64,000 nt of DNA from Argopecten irradians. Taxonomy: Eukaryota > Mollusca > Bivalvia > Pectinida > Pectinidae. The stretch spans positions 30,931,604 through 30,995,603 of the forward strand of contig NC_091138.1 of the NCBI RefSeq assembly GCF_041381155.1, read 5' to 3'. Under the pieces are notes generated by a model. It was not told where the DNA came from, made no database searches, and worked only from the letters and a program-made list of their open reading frames with translations. This document shows positions 1 through 12,549 of this stretch, piece by piece (the stretch's first letter is position 1; each line of letters begins with the position of its first letter). A program made the translations under genes and the position numbers.

Positions 1-75
1 TGACATCAATGCGATTTGACGACATTCCAGACTAAAATGAGACCTAATTCCCTAAATAAGAAACCAGAGTTGTAA
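1..75. repeat. Dispersed repeat, copy 1
   Basis: Closely matches 10793-10866 in the same orientation: both contain GATTTGACGACAT, AATGA(G/A)ACCTAATTCCCTAAA and GAAACC. It is truncated by the window edge; the family is unknown. Confidence 0.7.
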
Positions 76-189
76 GTTGACTTAAAACATAGTGGTGATG
101 TCATGTTTTGTTGTTGCCGTACTTTCACTCCCGGATTATCGGATCATTACCTGTAACTGTCCTATATGTTACCATTTACTGTCTTATAT

Positions 190-925
190 GTGTAACGTTT
201 CCTCCACCCGGTATAATAATCGTGTCCGAGTTTTGGGTAAGGACCGTTAACATAAAGTAAAGTTTCGTTCATAGCCTAGCACTGTGACCAAAAGAAAACC
301 AGAGACAGAAAATACAGTTTACAATTTATTATAAAAACAACATTAACGGAATTCACAATCCTTATTGGTTCCAGTTCACAGTCCATATGGATCCAGAGGT
401 AGAGAATGCTATGCTATGTACAATATTGTATATATTCACCCATATTTGGGTACGGAACTTTTATCAATATTTGATTGAAAAACTTTGTACGTTATTTGAT
501 AAAATAATTCAAATATGGAAATGTACCCAGAACTAATTATTGGGTATTACTTTTACAAATTTACATTTATCAAGAAATCTCTAGTATTTCCTGCTTGTAT
601 CGTTTTACCAGACATTGGGTACACACAATGTCAAAATGTCCCGGTAAAATATTAATAAAGTAGCTTACGATCCATTTTTGGGTAAAGTACCCTGTCTTTG
701 GTAAAACTATACATTTAGAAAAAATGTACCCAAAAAATGTCCATGTTTGGACCGGGGTCAACCCTAGTTTCGGAGGCTGGAGGTAAGCAGACGATGACAA
801 TAAATGAGCGGCGAACTCGCCTTTTATACCACTTGGGAGTAGTTGCACGCAACATTTCCTACCAATTTCTCAAATCCTAATTTGCGATTGGTCCGTATCC
901 GTTACCGTGTCTGCACATTGCAATA
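190..925. repeat. Dispersed repeat A (inverted relative to 23545-24150)
   Basis: Shares long blocks in inverted orientation with 23545-24150, for example GGTATAATAATCGTGTCCGA and the block beginning TTTACAATTTATTATAAAAA. About 60 bp near 785-845 are absent from the other copy. Neither copy has convincing protein coding. Confidence 0.85.
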
Positions 926-1282
926 CACTTCCCTCCTCCGACGCTAAAGAGTTCCAAAGCATCAGCGTTGGGCGGCAAGGCCTTTTCAGAAGCTAAACTG
1001 GCCGTTTATTGACGTAATACGACTTTATTCATTTAATTTATATGAAGTTTCAAGACTCCGGTAACTATTAAAAACGTTAATATTCTCGGTTAACCATTTT
1101 TACATGTCATTACAGAATCCCGAGTCATTTTATGCCTGTGTAAACCAGACGTGAGACTCATCAATATGGCGATCATCTTCATCATGGAAATCACCTATTC
1201 ATTTCCTATTTGCTAATCGTATGATTATGTTGTAAATTCGGGCATCCAAGATTCGTAACATATGTGACTCTTATATAATAAA

Positions 1283-1705
1283 TCAATCAATCAATAATAT
1301 TTTATTTAAAGACCCATTACCTTTCCGGAGCAAAATATAAAGGTTTCTTAAAAAAACATTAATAACATCAGAAAATGCATACCGATGACCTAAAATAAGG
1401 TTACGACACCAAACATATGCAAGATTTCCTGCGTAATATATGAAAACAGCGGCGAGTCGATTCGCTGTTTTGCCGTCTGGCGCAGTGATAATCAATTCAA
1501 CCTACGCGCGGTATTTAGGACGACGGCGGGAAACATAATACGACCCGCGTTATGAAAATAAACATTTTATTTATTTTAATCAAATCATTCAGAAGGTGAT
1601 GATAAATGTAGTATTAACGGTAAGTTAATAATTTTTAGGACTCTACAAAATTATCGATCTTGTTTTACATTCCCATTTTAAAAATTAAAAGCCGTTTCGG
1701 AAAGG
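1283..1705. repeat. Dispersed repeat, first copy
   Basis: Direct relative of 14710-15000: shared blocks include GGAAACATAATACGACCC, ACTCTACA(A/G)AATTA and AAGCCGTTT. Similarity is roughly 70-80% by eye; the element type is unknown. Confidence 0.65.
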
Positions 1706-2250
1706 TAGTGGGCCTTTGAAGTGTCACAGCACCACGACAAAAGTATTCGCGATTTTTTAAAATGACGGCTCGGCCACTGTGCGCTTCGTGCGATTAAAGG
1801 GTATATAACTCGTCCATAAATGTATATTTTTGGCTATTTTTTTTATATGACGTCGCAGATGACGTAACTGACGTCATTTGTCAAAGTCAGGCGTCTGTTT
1901 GCTAAAATACCAACGTAAACAAAACCACGAAAAGATGGGGAGGAAATAAAACGATCAAGCATATAATATACAAATGCATAATAAAACTAATATCAACATC
2001 CAGCCTTATACGACTTACGAGACACTATTAAGTATAAAACTGATTCTATCAAAAATAAAAATATTTGCAAATTATCACAATAAAAATTACATCAAAATAA
2101 TATTTGGAGCACTATAAAAATATTGGTAATATTACGGGCCCTACATAAATTTAAGATATGAGATTACATTTAAAATTATAAACTTACTAAAAATTATTTC
2201 ATAAAATACAAATGCATTACGTAGTATTAAGACAATATCAGTAAAATTAG

Positions 2251-4242
2251 CTAATAAGCAATTTTCGTCTGCGTAACATTAAACACTGTCTTGGCTAATA
2301 TATACTGAATATCAGGATTTTCCATTAATAAATTAAATTTGGCATCATTATCACAGTTTTTAAAATTATCACAGTTACTAATAGGAAGTAACAGATTCAT
2401 TCGCAAGTCACTATATGTTGGACAGACACAAAGAAAATGTAATTCATTAATAATTTCATTACAACAAAAAGGATATAATCTTTCATTTAGAGGAATCGGA
2501 GGCCTGATATATCGACCAGTCTCTATCTTTAGAGGCGCACTTCCAAATCGCAGTTTGGTTAGAGCACTACGGTAAGCTCCAGGCATATATGTTTTCAAAT
2601 AATGTTCTGTTCTTAAATCCTTCTTAAACTTTCTATATGTTCTTAACTTGTTCCCTTTAGGATTCCTACGATCGTTCCACAATTGCCACAAACTATTCAC
2701 TTTCGTTTTTCTGCCAAATTTTGGAGTTGATGTCATTCATGACATGTTGGGTGGGCTTATACCCGGATTCCAAAATCAAACGAATACCATACTGATCACC
2801 CAGTCTCAGTGCTCTCGTGTCTCATGAATTTCGTCTACGCTTTGATCAGATATGGATCTTGGGAAGTAGTCTCCCATCGTCTACGGAATTGACACGACAG
2901 TATAAACGAAATACCTCCAGACGTTGTTTGCTAAGGGTAGATAACCATCCCATGTCACCAATGACGCCGACACATCAGATGTTCAGATGTATGTTTTGTA
3001 GCACCCATGAAAACTCTCATCGCTCAGTTTTGTACTCTATTCATTTCTTTGTGGTGGGGTTAGCCCCAAATGGCTGAACAATATAGGAGAAGGCTTTCAT
3101 ATAAGTTTGTAAATAATGAGTAGGACATTCCGCCAGCACTATAAAATTTTGAAATGAGAAGACCGAGAGCTCGACTAGCTGATTTGGACAGTTCTTGCAC
3201 TGCCAAATCCATTTCAGCATATTCATCAAACCCCAATCCTAAATACTTATAACGGCCCGTGCGTTCGATAGATTGCCCATTACATACGAATGCATGTTGA
3301 GTGGATGGTACAGATCTGTGTCTAAAATGAACTACTTTATTCTTTCCAGTATTTACCGAGAGGCGCCAGCGGGAGCACCATGACGGGACTGTATTCAAAA
3401 GCGACTGTAGACTGTCTTCTGATGACGTCATCAACACATTGTCATCAGAATAAAATAAACAACTAAAGCTAATGTCGTCAATATCAATACCAAGATTTGA
3501 AGCGTTAAGTTCATTAAGTCATTGATATAGATACCAAATAACGTTGGAGAGGTCAAACATCCTTGTTTTACTCCACATGATACGGGTAGCCAATCGCTAT
3601 GTAGATTGTTCATGCGCACGCAACAGGTGACATCATTGTAAAGAGTAAAAACAGCGTTATAAACAACACCTTTGATACCAGAGTGTAGCAGTTCATACCA
3701 AAGACAGTCTCTGTCGACCGTGTCAAAAGTCTTACGAAGATCGATGAAGCACTAACAAGTAGACTGCCTAGCGTTGATATGATTCTTCACGATGTAGAAT
3801 ATCGTGTTTCCTAAGCCAAGTGGAAAGACGGAGGTTAATGATATCACAATAAATCTTGCATGGAACAGACAATAGGATAATACCCCGGTAAGTCAATGGA
3901 TTCATCGGGTCGGTGCTGTTCGGTTTTACGATGGGGTTGATAATTCCTTGCTTCCATTTATCAGGAACGATTCCGTGAATGATGTCCACGCAAGCGTCGT
4001 TTTTAAATACTTCCGCTGGTATGCTATCAATACCGGCCGCTTTTCCTATCTTTGCGCGATGAATTGCATCAACCATTTCCTGACGTTGGAATGGCATATT
4101 TAGATACGAAATGTCATAATTATGATTTAAAGGCACTGTATTGTTTGCAATTCGCTCTTCGTCGTACTCTGTTGACTCGACGTCGTTAGTCGCATACAAA
4201 CTCGCATAGTTTGACCGCCACCGTTCGAGAACATGGACGTCG
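2251..4242 (-). pseudogene. LINE reverse transcriptase and C-terminal domain
   Basis: Fingers and palm motifs are split among three frames (3768-4247, about 3431-3767, 3060-3437), followed by the C-terminal region in two further frames. The catalytic box reads YSDD. The C-terminal piece (2251-2736) has ALTKLRFGSAPLKIETGRY and the cysteine-histidine cluster typical of this family. Confidence 0.88.
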
Positions 4243-5135
4243 CGCACAATGTTCGGTCACTTTTATGTAACGTTATTGAATGTAAAAGACGTCATTATCT
4301 TATAACATGACGAGCGCAATTGACGTCATTTCCGACATTCGGCAAACCTGCAAGACAAAGAAAAAACGCAATTTTTCGAATACTTTTTTGAATTTTCAGT
4401 AGAGATTTCGCACACGTATATTTGAGCAAAAACGTATTTTTTTATTCTGAATAGAAAACATACTTCCTAATATAAAGTCATTTTTCAACGTCGTGAACTT
4501 GCGTGACAGAACAGTCAATCTAAAAATTTCATTTTGTGTCATTTCTGCAAGACAAAGGTTTTGTTCGATAAAAAAGTAGAACGACGTCGCAGTCTATATT
4601 TTCTGACATGTTATTAAAATAGAAGAAAAACGTATTTTTATATTAACAATTCATGTCTCTATGTCATGTATTAGTACCGTTTTGTACTGTGTGTATTTGT
4701 GTTTTTTCACTTTTTTTATCTTTTCTCTTCGGATTTGTCGATCGGCAAGTCTACAAACAAAGTCCACCATTTTGAAGTATGACGTCACAATTCATTTTAA
4801 CGAAATGACATCATGATAGTTCGTTTTCGGGGAATCTCTTTGTCAAATTTTACCGACATGTGGTGTTCAGTATGACCACAGTGACACTTAACTGAAACCG
4901 CATACAGGTGCGTGTTACATCTGCCGCGCCAAAAAACGTCATTTTCTCAACAAAAACACATCAATAGAAAAATAAATATTACAAATATTTTGATAAAAGT
5001 CTTCCCGTAATTGAATAAATATATCCTTTCTGTTTTTCAATTTAAAAAAATAGTATTGCGCTTATATTATTTTACTGTTCAACGCTTTTTCCAATGAAAT
5101 TCCGGCGTGACGTAAAAGTGACCGAACATTGTGCG
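4243..5135. mobile_element. Non-autonomous DNA element inserted in the LINE, 893 bp
   Basis: Ends are inverted repeats of at least 23 bp: CGCACAATGTTCGGTCACTT at 4243 and its complement ending at 5135. The LINE reading frame continues on both sides (DTRHD at right, DVHVLERWRSNY at left). The interior is AT-rich with no coding sequence that I recognise. I could not fix a target duplication, so the superfamily is open. Confidence 0.75.
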
Positions 5136-5986
5136 TTATGTCATGGCGAGTGTCGTTAATAATGTTACCGGTGCTATCTTTAATTTGGAGCGGGATTTGC
5201 GTTGGCTTATCGTTTGCAATTCCTATTTTACCGATGTCCTTCCAGAATTCCTTGGAGTTTGGTTGTTCTAACTTATTATGTAAATCTTTCACTTGTTGAG
5301 CCTGAAATTGTCGTTTGACTTTCCAATGTAACTTATCGAACTCTTTACGCTCTACACAAAATGAATGTTTTAGTTGACATTTTTGCGACTGTTGCTTATT
5401 CCTACATAGTAACCAAGCGCGCTCCTTTTTGACTACAGTGTCTCACTTACGCTTTAGCTCATCGTTCAAATAGGGTTTAGAAGATGAATTTGCAGAAGCC
5501 CGTACGTTGACTTTCGCGTTAACTTACATACCTGCGGTATACATATTATGGTGGAGAAGGTCTACAAAATCGTCATACGCGGCATTGACATCCACTCTAT
5601 TGTTCAGGTGGCTTTGTAGTCTTTCAATGGTTGCATTGATGATAGGTAAATGATGAGATTGATGAAAAAAAGTCAATTGGGACGTTTTTAGTGTTAAAGC
5701 GAGTGTAAGATTCGGTGTCAACAATACATTCCTTCCCGATGTCATTGTTATAAACGTCAAAACTTTCAGGAAATTGCACGGTACACTGCAATATCGAATG
5801 ATCAGGGTATGACATTGGTACAAGATCGTTGATATTTTCAATTATAGACGACATTGTCGTAACTTTAAAATCCTGAATAAATCGTAGCTGATCATGGGGT
5901 ACTATTATGTACGTCTGACCTGCCACGCGTAGACACACGTAAAATTATTATCATCATCACTATAGCGCCCATTACGCATACATGTA

Positions 5987-6369
5987 TTAGAATAAATACA
6001 AAAATTCTATCAGGCGGTATCCATAAGAGTTTCCCACGGTATCGATGATACGACGTTGAGAAACATTGTCGACTCCCTCAATATAATCTGACAAATCGCC
6101 GGTTCGTGCATTAAAGTCTCCGAGTATGATCACACGTCCTTCATTTTGGTATAGATGTAATTGATGTAGAAGCTCAGAATATGCAATGCACGGATCATGT
6201 GAGTGACTCGAGTTTTCTAGTGGAAAATAAAATGCACAGAGGCAGATTGTGAGATCGTTTGATTTAGACTTTATTTTTATCCAATAAACGTCATCTTTCA
6301 CATTATCTAGAACTGTCACATCAATACTGTCCATTAAAGAGGTTTTAAGAAGAAAACCTACACCAACTG
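5987..6369 (-). pseudogene. LINE AP-endonuclease domain, C-terminal part
   Basis: Contains SLMDSIDVTVLDNVKDDVYW, a beta-strand segment, then VIILGDFNARTG, the catalytic Asp-Asn region of exonuclease-endonuclease-phosphatase domains. The N-terminal part lies beyond the Harbinger insertion at 8871-9057, where one frameshift is needed to read on. Confidence 0.85.
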
Positions 6370-6380
6370 AACCTCGCTTA

Positions 6381-8867
6381 AGCCCCGGTCACACATTCAC
6401 GGATCACCTCACTGGAATAGCTACGAAATAATAGAATACGGATACCCACGGTTAGGCCATTATCCGTAGACAGATACGGATCCGATACGGTATGTCTACG
6501 GTTTTTCACGTGTAGGCCAATAATTATTTAAATATTTTCCCGGTTTGCAACGTAGGTGATACGGATTGTTACGGAAAGGTACGTTTTTACTTCGGAATAA
6601 CACGGATTAATTCGGAATGCAACGTATCAGGGCGGATCTACTGCGATCAGCTACGGTTTGCTACGGTGTAAGTACGGACAAGAACGGTCTTATACGGAAT
6701 AGCACGAGTTAAAACGGAGACTACGAAGGTTAAGAACTTGATTCGCGTCAAAAAATCGAGTATTCGACAAAATGCCTTCAAGAAAAGTAGAGCAACAAAG
6801 CGTCCAGCTGAAGTATTGGTACCTGATCAAGAGGATTCTTGGACAAATAATAGAGTTGAATCTAGCACCACAAGTGAGCAAAATATATGCAGCAAAAAGA
6901 ACAAAGCTAAGCTTCGCCAGCAAGCTCTATATTTAACTGCAACACAACAAGACGTATTGACATTGCGGTATGAGCGCAAAAACCCAACATCCAGGCACTG
7001 TATTATAATATACTTTTTGCGAAAACGATACAACTACACAACATATTTGTTTTTAGAGTCTTTGTATTCTACATGTTTTGTTTGTCTCGCTGCGAACTTA
7101 CATAGCTGATCTTGACCATCTTCACCATAGAATAAACAGAGTCGAAAATGTCAAACAGATCTCACCAGTCTTTTATACCATTCTATCTTGCCATGACACA
7201 GATCCAACAGGGGAATTCATGTAATGTTTTAGATAAACCCTTTGTTGTTTAACGTCGAAAATGTCAAAGTTGCCAACCCTGAATACTTGCACATCGCCCA
7301 TGTCAACACCATCTCTCCAGGCTCCCGGAATGATTTGGTGATCGTCGTCTTCCTGGTCCATTAGAAGGTTCTGATCAGCAGGATATCTGACTCTCATAAT
7401 ATTGTAAAGACAAACACATGCGAGAACTATGACATGAACTGTATCTGGGTTTTGGTTCATTACCGAGAGCAAACATCTGTATCTATTCGCAAGGATACCA
7501 AAAGCATTCTCAACAAATATTCTGGCCCTTGATAAGCGGTAGTTAAAAAATCCTTTCGTCATTTGTAAGACCCCGTCTGGAAAAAGGGTTCATAAGCCAG
7601 GTTTTCATTGCAAAAGCGTCGTCTGCGATGATGAAATAATTCATTGGTTTGTCATCACCGGGAAGGGGGGGGGGGTGCTTCTGGTATGCCGATTATTCCC
7701 TTTTCAATGGCCTTTTTTAAGTCACACTGGTTCCAAATCTGAGCGTCAGAACATCCACCTTGGGCACCAATATTAATCCACCGAAACTTGTAATCGGCGT
7801 CGACAAGGGCCACAGAATGATATATTTTGCCACTGTTCTGGCTCAGTAAGAGTCTGAATAACATCTTAAGCATACGCGGACACTATTGCCTTACATACAT
7901 CTCGAACAATACTGCAAATGGTGTTGTGCGCAACACGAAAACCATACATCAACGTGCGATAGCTATCCCCCGTAGCTAAATATCTCAGAGTGATTGCTAA
8001 TTTTAAACCGGGATCAATACACTGTCGGTACCAGGTATTTTTCTTCGTAACCCGTGGACCAACGACTTGTAGCAATTCTTGAAACAAATGAGGGTCTATT
8101 CTGACAAAGTTCTTATACGCAGCTGGATTTTCTGCACAAAGTTAGGTCATGAGGGCCTCATACTGGCCATGGATGGGTCTTCGGAGAAGCCAGTCCCTAG
8201 TCCACCATCTTCTCTGCTTATGGTTACCTCTTTGCATGTCCGCAAGAACCTTGATCATTGCCCTGACATTTTGTGCCACGTCATTATCTAATCCAAACAA
8301 TTAATGACAAGTATGAGCTGGTGACTGTAAGACATTATGGTGTTGTTTTCCTCGACAATATAGACTATTTTAAACCCCAATTCAAGCGGTACTCGTATCG
8401 TACCGTACATCTACGTAGTTCACCATAAAGATATTGGACAATCCGTGCTGATTTTTACCCTTCCGAAATGCAACGTAACTGTTCCGTTACAAATCGTAAC
8501 AACCCGTATCGGATCCTTGCATTGGTAAATACACACTGCAATCGCACTGAAACGTAGTTAACTTTACCTCAGCGTAAAAATCCTTAACGATTTCAGGCTT
8601 ACGATTTAGTACTGGCTAATGCGGTTTCAATACAGACTTAAACGAGTCAAGACGGTTTCGTACGGTAAAGTAAGGATATACCACGGTTATGTGATCCGTG
8701 GCCAAATTTTGAACATATTCAAAACTTGTCACCGAAATAAAACTTGTTTGAAGTATGACTACGGGTACTAAACGAAAAAGTACGGACCAATACAGAATAC
8801 AACGAAAGATGCCGGATCTTATCCGTAGCTAATACGGCGAGGTGATCCGTGAATGTGTGATCGGGCA
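6381..8867 (-). mobile_element. PIF/Harbinger DNA transposon, broken
   Basis: Terminal inverted repeats share an exact core TCACACATTCACGGATCACC. TTA is duplicated at 6378-6380 and 8868-8870, the 3-bp TWA duplication typical of PIF/Harbinger. A transposase remnant lies on the minus strand. A plus-strand open frame at 6738-7109 (charged, Ser/Thr-rich) may be a second-protein exon, but I cannot identify it. Removing the element with one TTA rejoins the LINE endonuclease in frame. Confidence 0.9.
7173..8290 (-). pseudogene. Harbinger transposase (HARBI1-like), degraded
   Basis: Read in order: RRWWTRDWLLRRPIHGQYEA, VGPRVTKKNTWYRQ, LAITLRYLATGDSYRTLMYG, FRVAHNTICSIVRDV, then an internal deletion, VALVDADYKFRWINIGAQGG, IADDAFAMKTWLMNPFSRR, FNYRLSRARIFVENAFGILA, IIPGAWRDG. 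The segment that normally carries the first catalytic Asp (DGKH) is missing; the second (ADDAFA) and the Glu (ENAFG) remain. Frames shift at a poly-G run near 7667 and a poly-T run near 7550, and stops are present. Confidence 0.88.
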
Positions 8868-9057
8868 TTAGCGCGAGTATGTATATTCGATCTATTGTTT
8901 TCAAGAAAGCGATATCCATCAACATATATCTGTTCATAACAAGAACGTGGAAATCAAAATGTTGTGTAACTTTATTTCTAAATTTTGAGGTGTCATTATC
9001 ATGCCTGTACCAACCGTTCACGTTCCAACCACCCAGTCGATGACTGACCTAGCGACG

Positions 9058-10024
9058 TTCAAAGCGGCCGTGGTTTTGAGGAGAATATAAGACAGTCACT
9101 TATAGGACAGTCAAAGGTAGCATATGGGAGGGTTACATAATACGGGTGAATGTATATCTCCGGGCATAATCCCAAAATTATGTTAACACAACCTGCCGGA
9201 ATATTCTATTGTTGTTTTAATCCAAATGACGAAAAAATACCACACAACGAATATGAAGAAAATTAAACACATCCACAGAATTTCTGTATATATCAAAGAT
9301 AGAGTTTTCCTCCTTATTATGATTTCACCATTTAACACAACTAGCATAAACTCCAATTTACGTCTTTTGATTTTAAATTTCCAAATCATCTACTCTGTAG
9401 TTTAACACTTATTTTGGTGTTGTTTCAACAATATTTCAGAATTTCACCTAAATCCCATTGGCTTATTGAATAAAATTGCACATGGTATAAATAAATCCGA
9501 AATTGTCCCTAGAGAAGTTGAAATGTTAAATCCTCTAAATTCAGTGAACGTTCTGGGAGCACCGACTATTTTGAACTAGCCTGGAATTTATTGTGATCAT
9601 TTTAGCAAAACAATTTCAACACCTAAATTGCAAGTCTAATTTCATATGTCATTTCTTTACACCACATCAGACATTGGAAAGACATGTCCTTTTAGCAATA
9701 AAAGTCACTAAAGCCATCTTAATATATCGCTTTAATAGAGAAAGTAATATCCCTCCATCCCTGTTGGCCAACATGGGGAAAAGGAATTTACAGATAGTTG
9801 TCCAACCCAAAAGCATACTTCATGCTTTCCATTCATGAATGCTATTCATTACATATAACACAGGCAAAGGTAATTCTATGTTGCCATTGTCTATATCGGA
9901 TTTGGCATGGTTGAATGCACATTGGTAGAGTTATAGCTCATAGAAAAAGGCAAAAAAACTGTCTTATATTAGAAATAAAAGTGTACTTTATTAACACACA
10001 GACTTGCTATGTTTTAAGTTAGAG
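9058..10024. other. No gene seen
   Basis: AT-rich sequence upstream of the LINE endonuclease. It may include LINE 5' sequence, but no ORF1-like protein or repeat with a second copy in the window was recognised. Confidence 0.4.
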
Positions 10025-10113
10025 ATAAGCCGAAAACTGTACAATATGTGGGAGAGAGAACAGATCTCGGCCCTGAGTTCTCTCTCCCACATGTTGTACA
10101 GTTTTTGGCTTAT
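10025..10113. repeat. Palindromic hairpin element
   Basis: Two 37-nt arms (ATAAGCCGAAAACTGTACAA and its complement) surround a loop AGATCTCGGCCCTGA. Only a few mismatches. Confidence 0.85.
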
Positions 10114-10334
10114 ATTCATAACAGAAATACGTTCACATAGATATGTTTCAAAGAAAGTGCTATAACGATCTTTTGTATTTCGATGCTTATGTTTTTGTTC
10201 TTGAGTTTCGATAATTGAAGTTTGCCATTTTTTTTTTTATTTTTTTTTTCAAATTGTGTAACACATTTTACATGACAAACAAAGACACTTGCATTCTTCA
10301 CATACATACACACCTTATGTTATCAAACATACAC

Positions 10335-10440
10335 ATAGAGAGACGAAAAACAAAAACAACAGAATAGAAAAAACAAGAGAAAGGAAAGAGAGAGAAAGAG
10401 AAATAAGAAAGAGAAAGGGGAGGGTAGACAGAGAAGTGGT
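10335..10440 (+). repeat. Purine-rich low-complexity tract
   Basis: A long GA-rich run (repeated GAGAGA, AGAAAG, GGAAAG). Two similar stretches of about 65 bp (10170-10235 and 10880-10945, both with TTTTTGTTCT and AATAATTGA-like text) flank it. Confidence 0.6.
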
Positions 10441-10792
10441 GTTAAGAGTGGCACGTGCATTAAGCAAAGATCAGAAGAAAAGGGAAAGTATATCGGCAAA
10501 AAGCTGGATATATAATATGACTGAAGGCAAGGACGTAAAGGGCGCAGCCAGATATTTTAGTAACCATTAATTATACAATGTTAAAAAGTGCACTCTATGG
10601 AAATAACGGAGCAGAATTTTCTGTTTATTTATTATTAATATATTCACACCCTAATCTTGTCCCCAAACCCCCATTTGAGAAGGAAACCCCCATTACGGAA
10701 GGAAGAAATTTTAATTCCGTAACAGATATTCCGTTTATATATAATCAGCTGATGATGAATTCATTTCAGATAGAATTGCTCTAAGATTCCAT

Positions 10793-10866
10793 TTTGACAT
10801 TAATGTGATTTGACGACATCACGGAATAAAATGAAACCTAATTCCCTAAATTGGAAACCTGAGTAA
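10793..10866. repeat. Dispersed repeat, copy 2
   Basis: Direct copy of the sequence at 1-75, differing at a few positions. Confidence 0.7.
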
Positions 10867-11824
10867 TGTATTATAGGGACTTTTATATATCAATGCTTAG
10901 GTTTTTGTTCTGGAATTTCAATAATTGATTTTTTGCCGCTATTTATCATAACATTCTGTGATAGGATTAGTCTCAAATTCATTATGTACGCTTAACTTTG
11001 CCTTATTTTGTCTCTTCTTTCTATCTGACTTTGTTTGCTCAATTTTGGTTGATCGCTCATCTCTGTGAGGAAGGTTCTGGTTTATGGCCTCTGGCCGTCA
11101 CACACCATCTTCTGTGATAGTGGTAGTTTCTGCGCCTACATAACGCTCAGCATAAAGGGAGTAGGACGACTGCTTTGCCCACTGACCAGGATGAGTAAGC
11201 GGCATGCTTAGTAAAATAACACTACATGTATAAACAAGGACAATAGTTTCACTATTCCAAAGAGACACAATACGAATATTTATCCTGCAACTGTCCCACA
11301 TACGGACCGATAACTACTGCCGGATAAACTTGTGCTTTATCCGTCAATACGAAATGCTTTATCCGTCAATACGATCACGTGAATTTGTTCCATATCTGAC
11401 GGCACTTTTTCTAACTTGACCCAGAACTTGAACCTTCCGGTGAATGAAACGTCATTCAGTCCCGCAAAAACGTGACGTCACATTCACCGAAATGACGTCA
11501 TTTTTACGATATCGAAAATCTCGTATGGCGGTGCCGTCTTTTTCTTGGCTCATGACAAAGGTATGTATTGTAAAGTAATTCTTTAATGGGTATTTATTGT
11601 TATTTGAGTATTTTCATTTCCTTTCAGTGATATATCACACTGAATAGAATTACGGTGAATACGCTTATATATTTCCCACGGCAGTAAAAAGGAGTGCACT
11701 CTCATTCGGTTAAGTGAATGAATCTTTACCTCCGCATCAAAGAAGCGTCTCGCTTCGAGCGAAACAAAGTAAGGAACTGTCAATTTGCTTTCGTTTTGAA
11801 TGCCATAATGGTTGCAGGATAAAC

Positions 11825-11974
11825 AGAATACACGGTTAGTATCTTACAATACAGGTTTTATTTTGGTGCTCGACACGGAAAGCCGAGATGACTCGGCACA
11901 GCCTCGTCATCTCGGCTTTCCTAAGTCTCACACCAAAATGAACCTTATATTGTAAGATACTAACCGTGTATTCT
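11825..11974. repeat. Palindromic hairpin element
   Basis: The arms begin AGAATACACGGTTAGTATCT and continue with TTTTATTTTGGTG and AAAGCCGAGATGA. The mirrored half ends at 11974. Confidence 0.85.
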
Positions 11975-11982
11975 CTATATAC

Positions 11983-12126
11983 ACAGGTAATATTTCCTCA
12001 AGCGAAATTCACGTCATTTTTTAAACATGAAATTCGCGTGAATTGCACGTGAACATTTTCACGTAAATTTCATGTGATTTTTTTATATGAAATTCACGCT
12101 AACTTTACGTGAATATTGCCTGTGTA
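11983..12126. repeat. Short foldback element with TACACAGG ends
   Basis: Left end TATACACAGGTAATATT mirrors the right end AATATTGCCTGTGTAC. The interior is built of repeated (A)TTCACGTGAA-like half-palindromes. A related design is at 18997-19180. Confidence 0.6.
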
Positions 12127-12549
12127 CTTTGCACGCATGGGAGGCTGTCCTTAAATGGCTGATAATGGGACGTCAAACCTAATACGAAATCAAACACTCC
12201 AGAATGTTTTTTTTATTTAGTCGGCTATTACTACCGATTTGAATATTATACTAATGTTTACGTTAGAAATAATTCAGTCATCAATTTCAATGAATTTAAC
12301 ATTACGATATATACAAGAATCCGTGCTTCGAATGTACTTACTGTATTGTCCCAGAAATTTCCACAATGTAACAATATTCTAGAGTTCACAATTACAGTCT
12401 ATGCCGACTTCTCTATATTTGTAATTCGATAGATCAAAATTTTCGTCATTCCATATTTCAACCCAAAGTTGCGAGTTCTGGTTATAGGAGTATATACTCA
12501 TTTTCTTTAGGGCAAGAAATTGCATTTTCCACTAAAATATCGGCGGTAT

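Larger units (their letters stand above)
2251..9057 (-). mobile_element. APE-type non-LTR retrotransposon (LINE), decayed, interrupted by two elements
   Basis: Read on the minus strand from about 9057: WNVNGWYR (start of an AP-endonuclease), YVDGYRFLENN and RAKRGSVGVGFLLK across the Harbinger insertion, VIILGDFNARTGD (endonuclease catalytic motif), then the linker. Reverse transcriptase follows: GKAAGIDSIPAEVFKND, FIDLRKTFDTVDRD (motif A), SCGVKQGCLTSPTLFGIYIN and FYSDDN (the YADD box, Ala to Ser), WCSRWRLSVNTGKNKVV, YKYLG. A C-terminal zinc-knuckle-like YPFCCNEIINELHFLCVCPTY ends near 2251. At least four frameshifts and several stops separate the pieces. ORF1 and the 5' end were not found. 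This protein type is abundant in mollusc genomes; the clade was not decided. Confidence 0.9.

Noticed and set aside
8079-8291. Plus-strand open frame
   Set aside because: Antisense to the N-terminal part of the Harbinger transposase.
10170-10945. Short direct repeats flanking a purine-rich tract, considered as ends of a larger element
   Set aside because: Repeats are only about 65 bp, diverged, with no coding sequence, primer site or target duplication between or around them.
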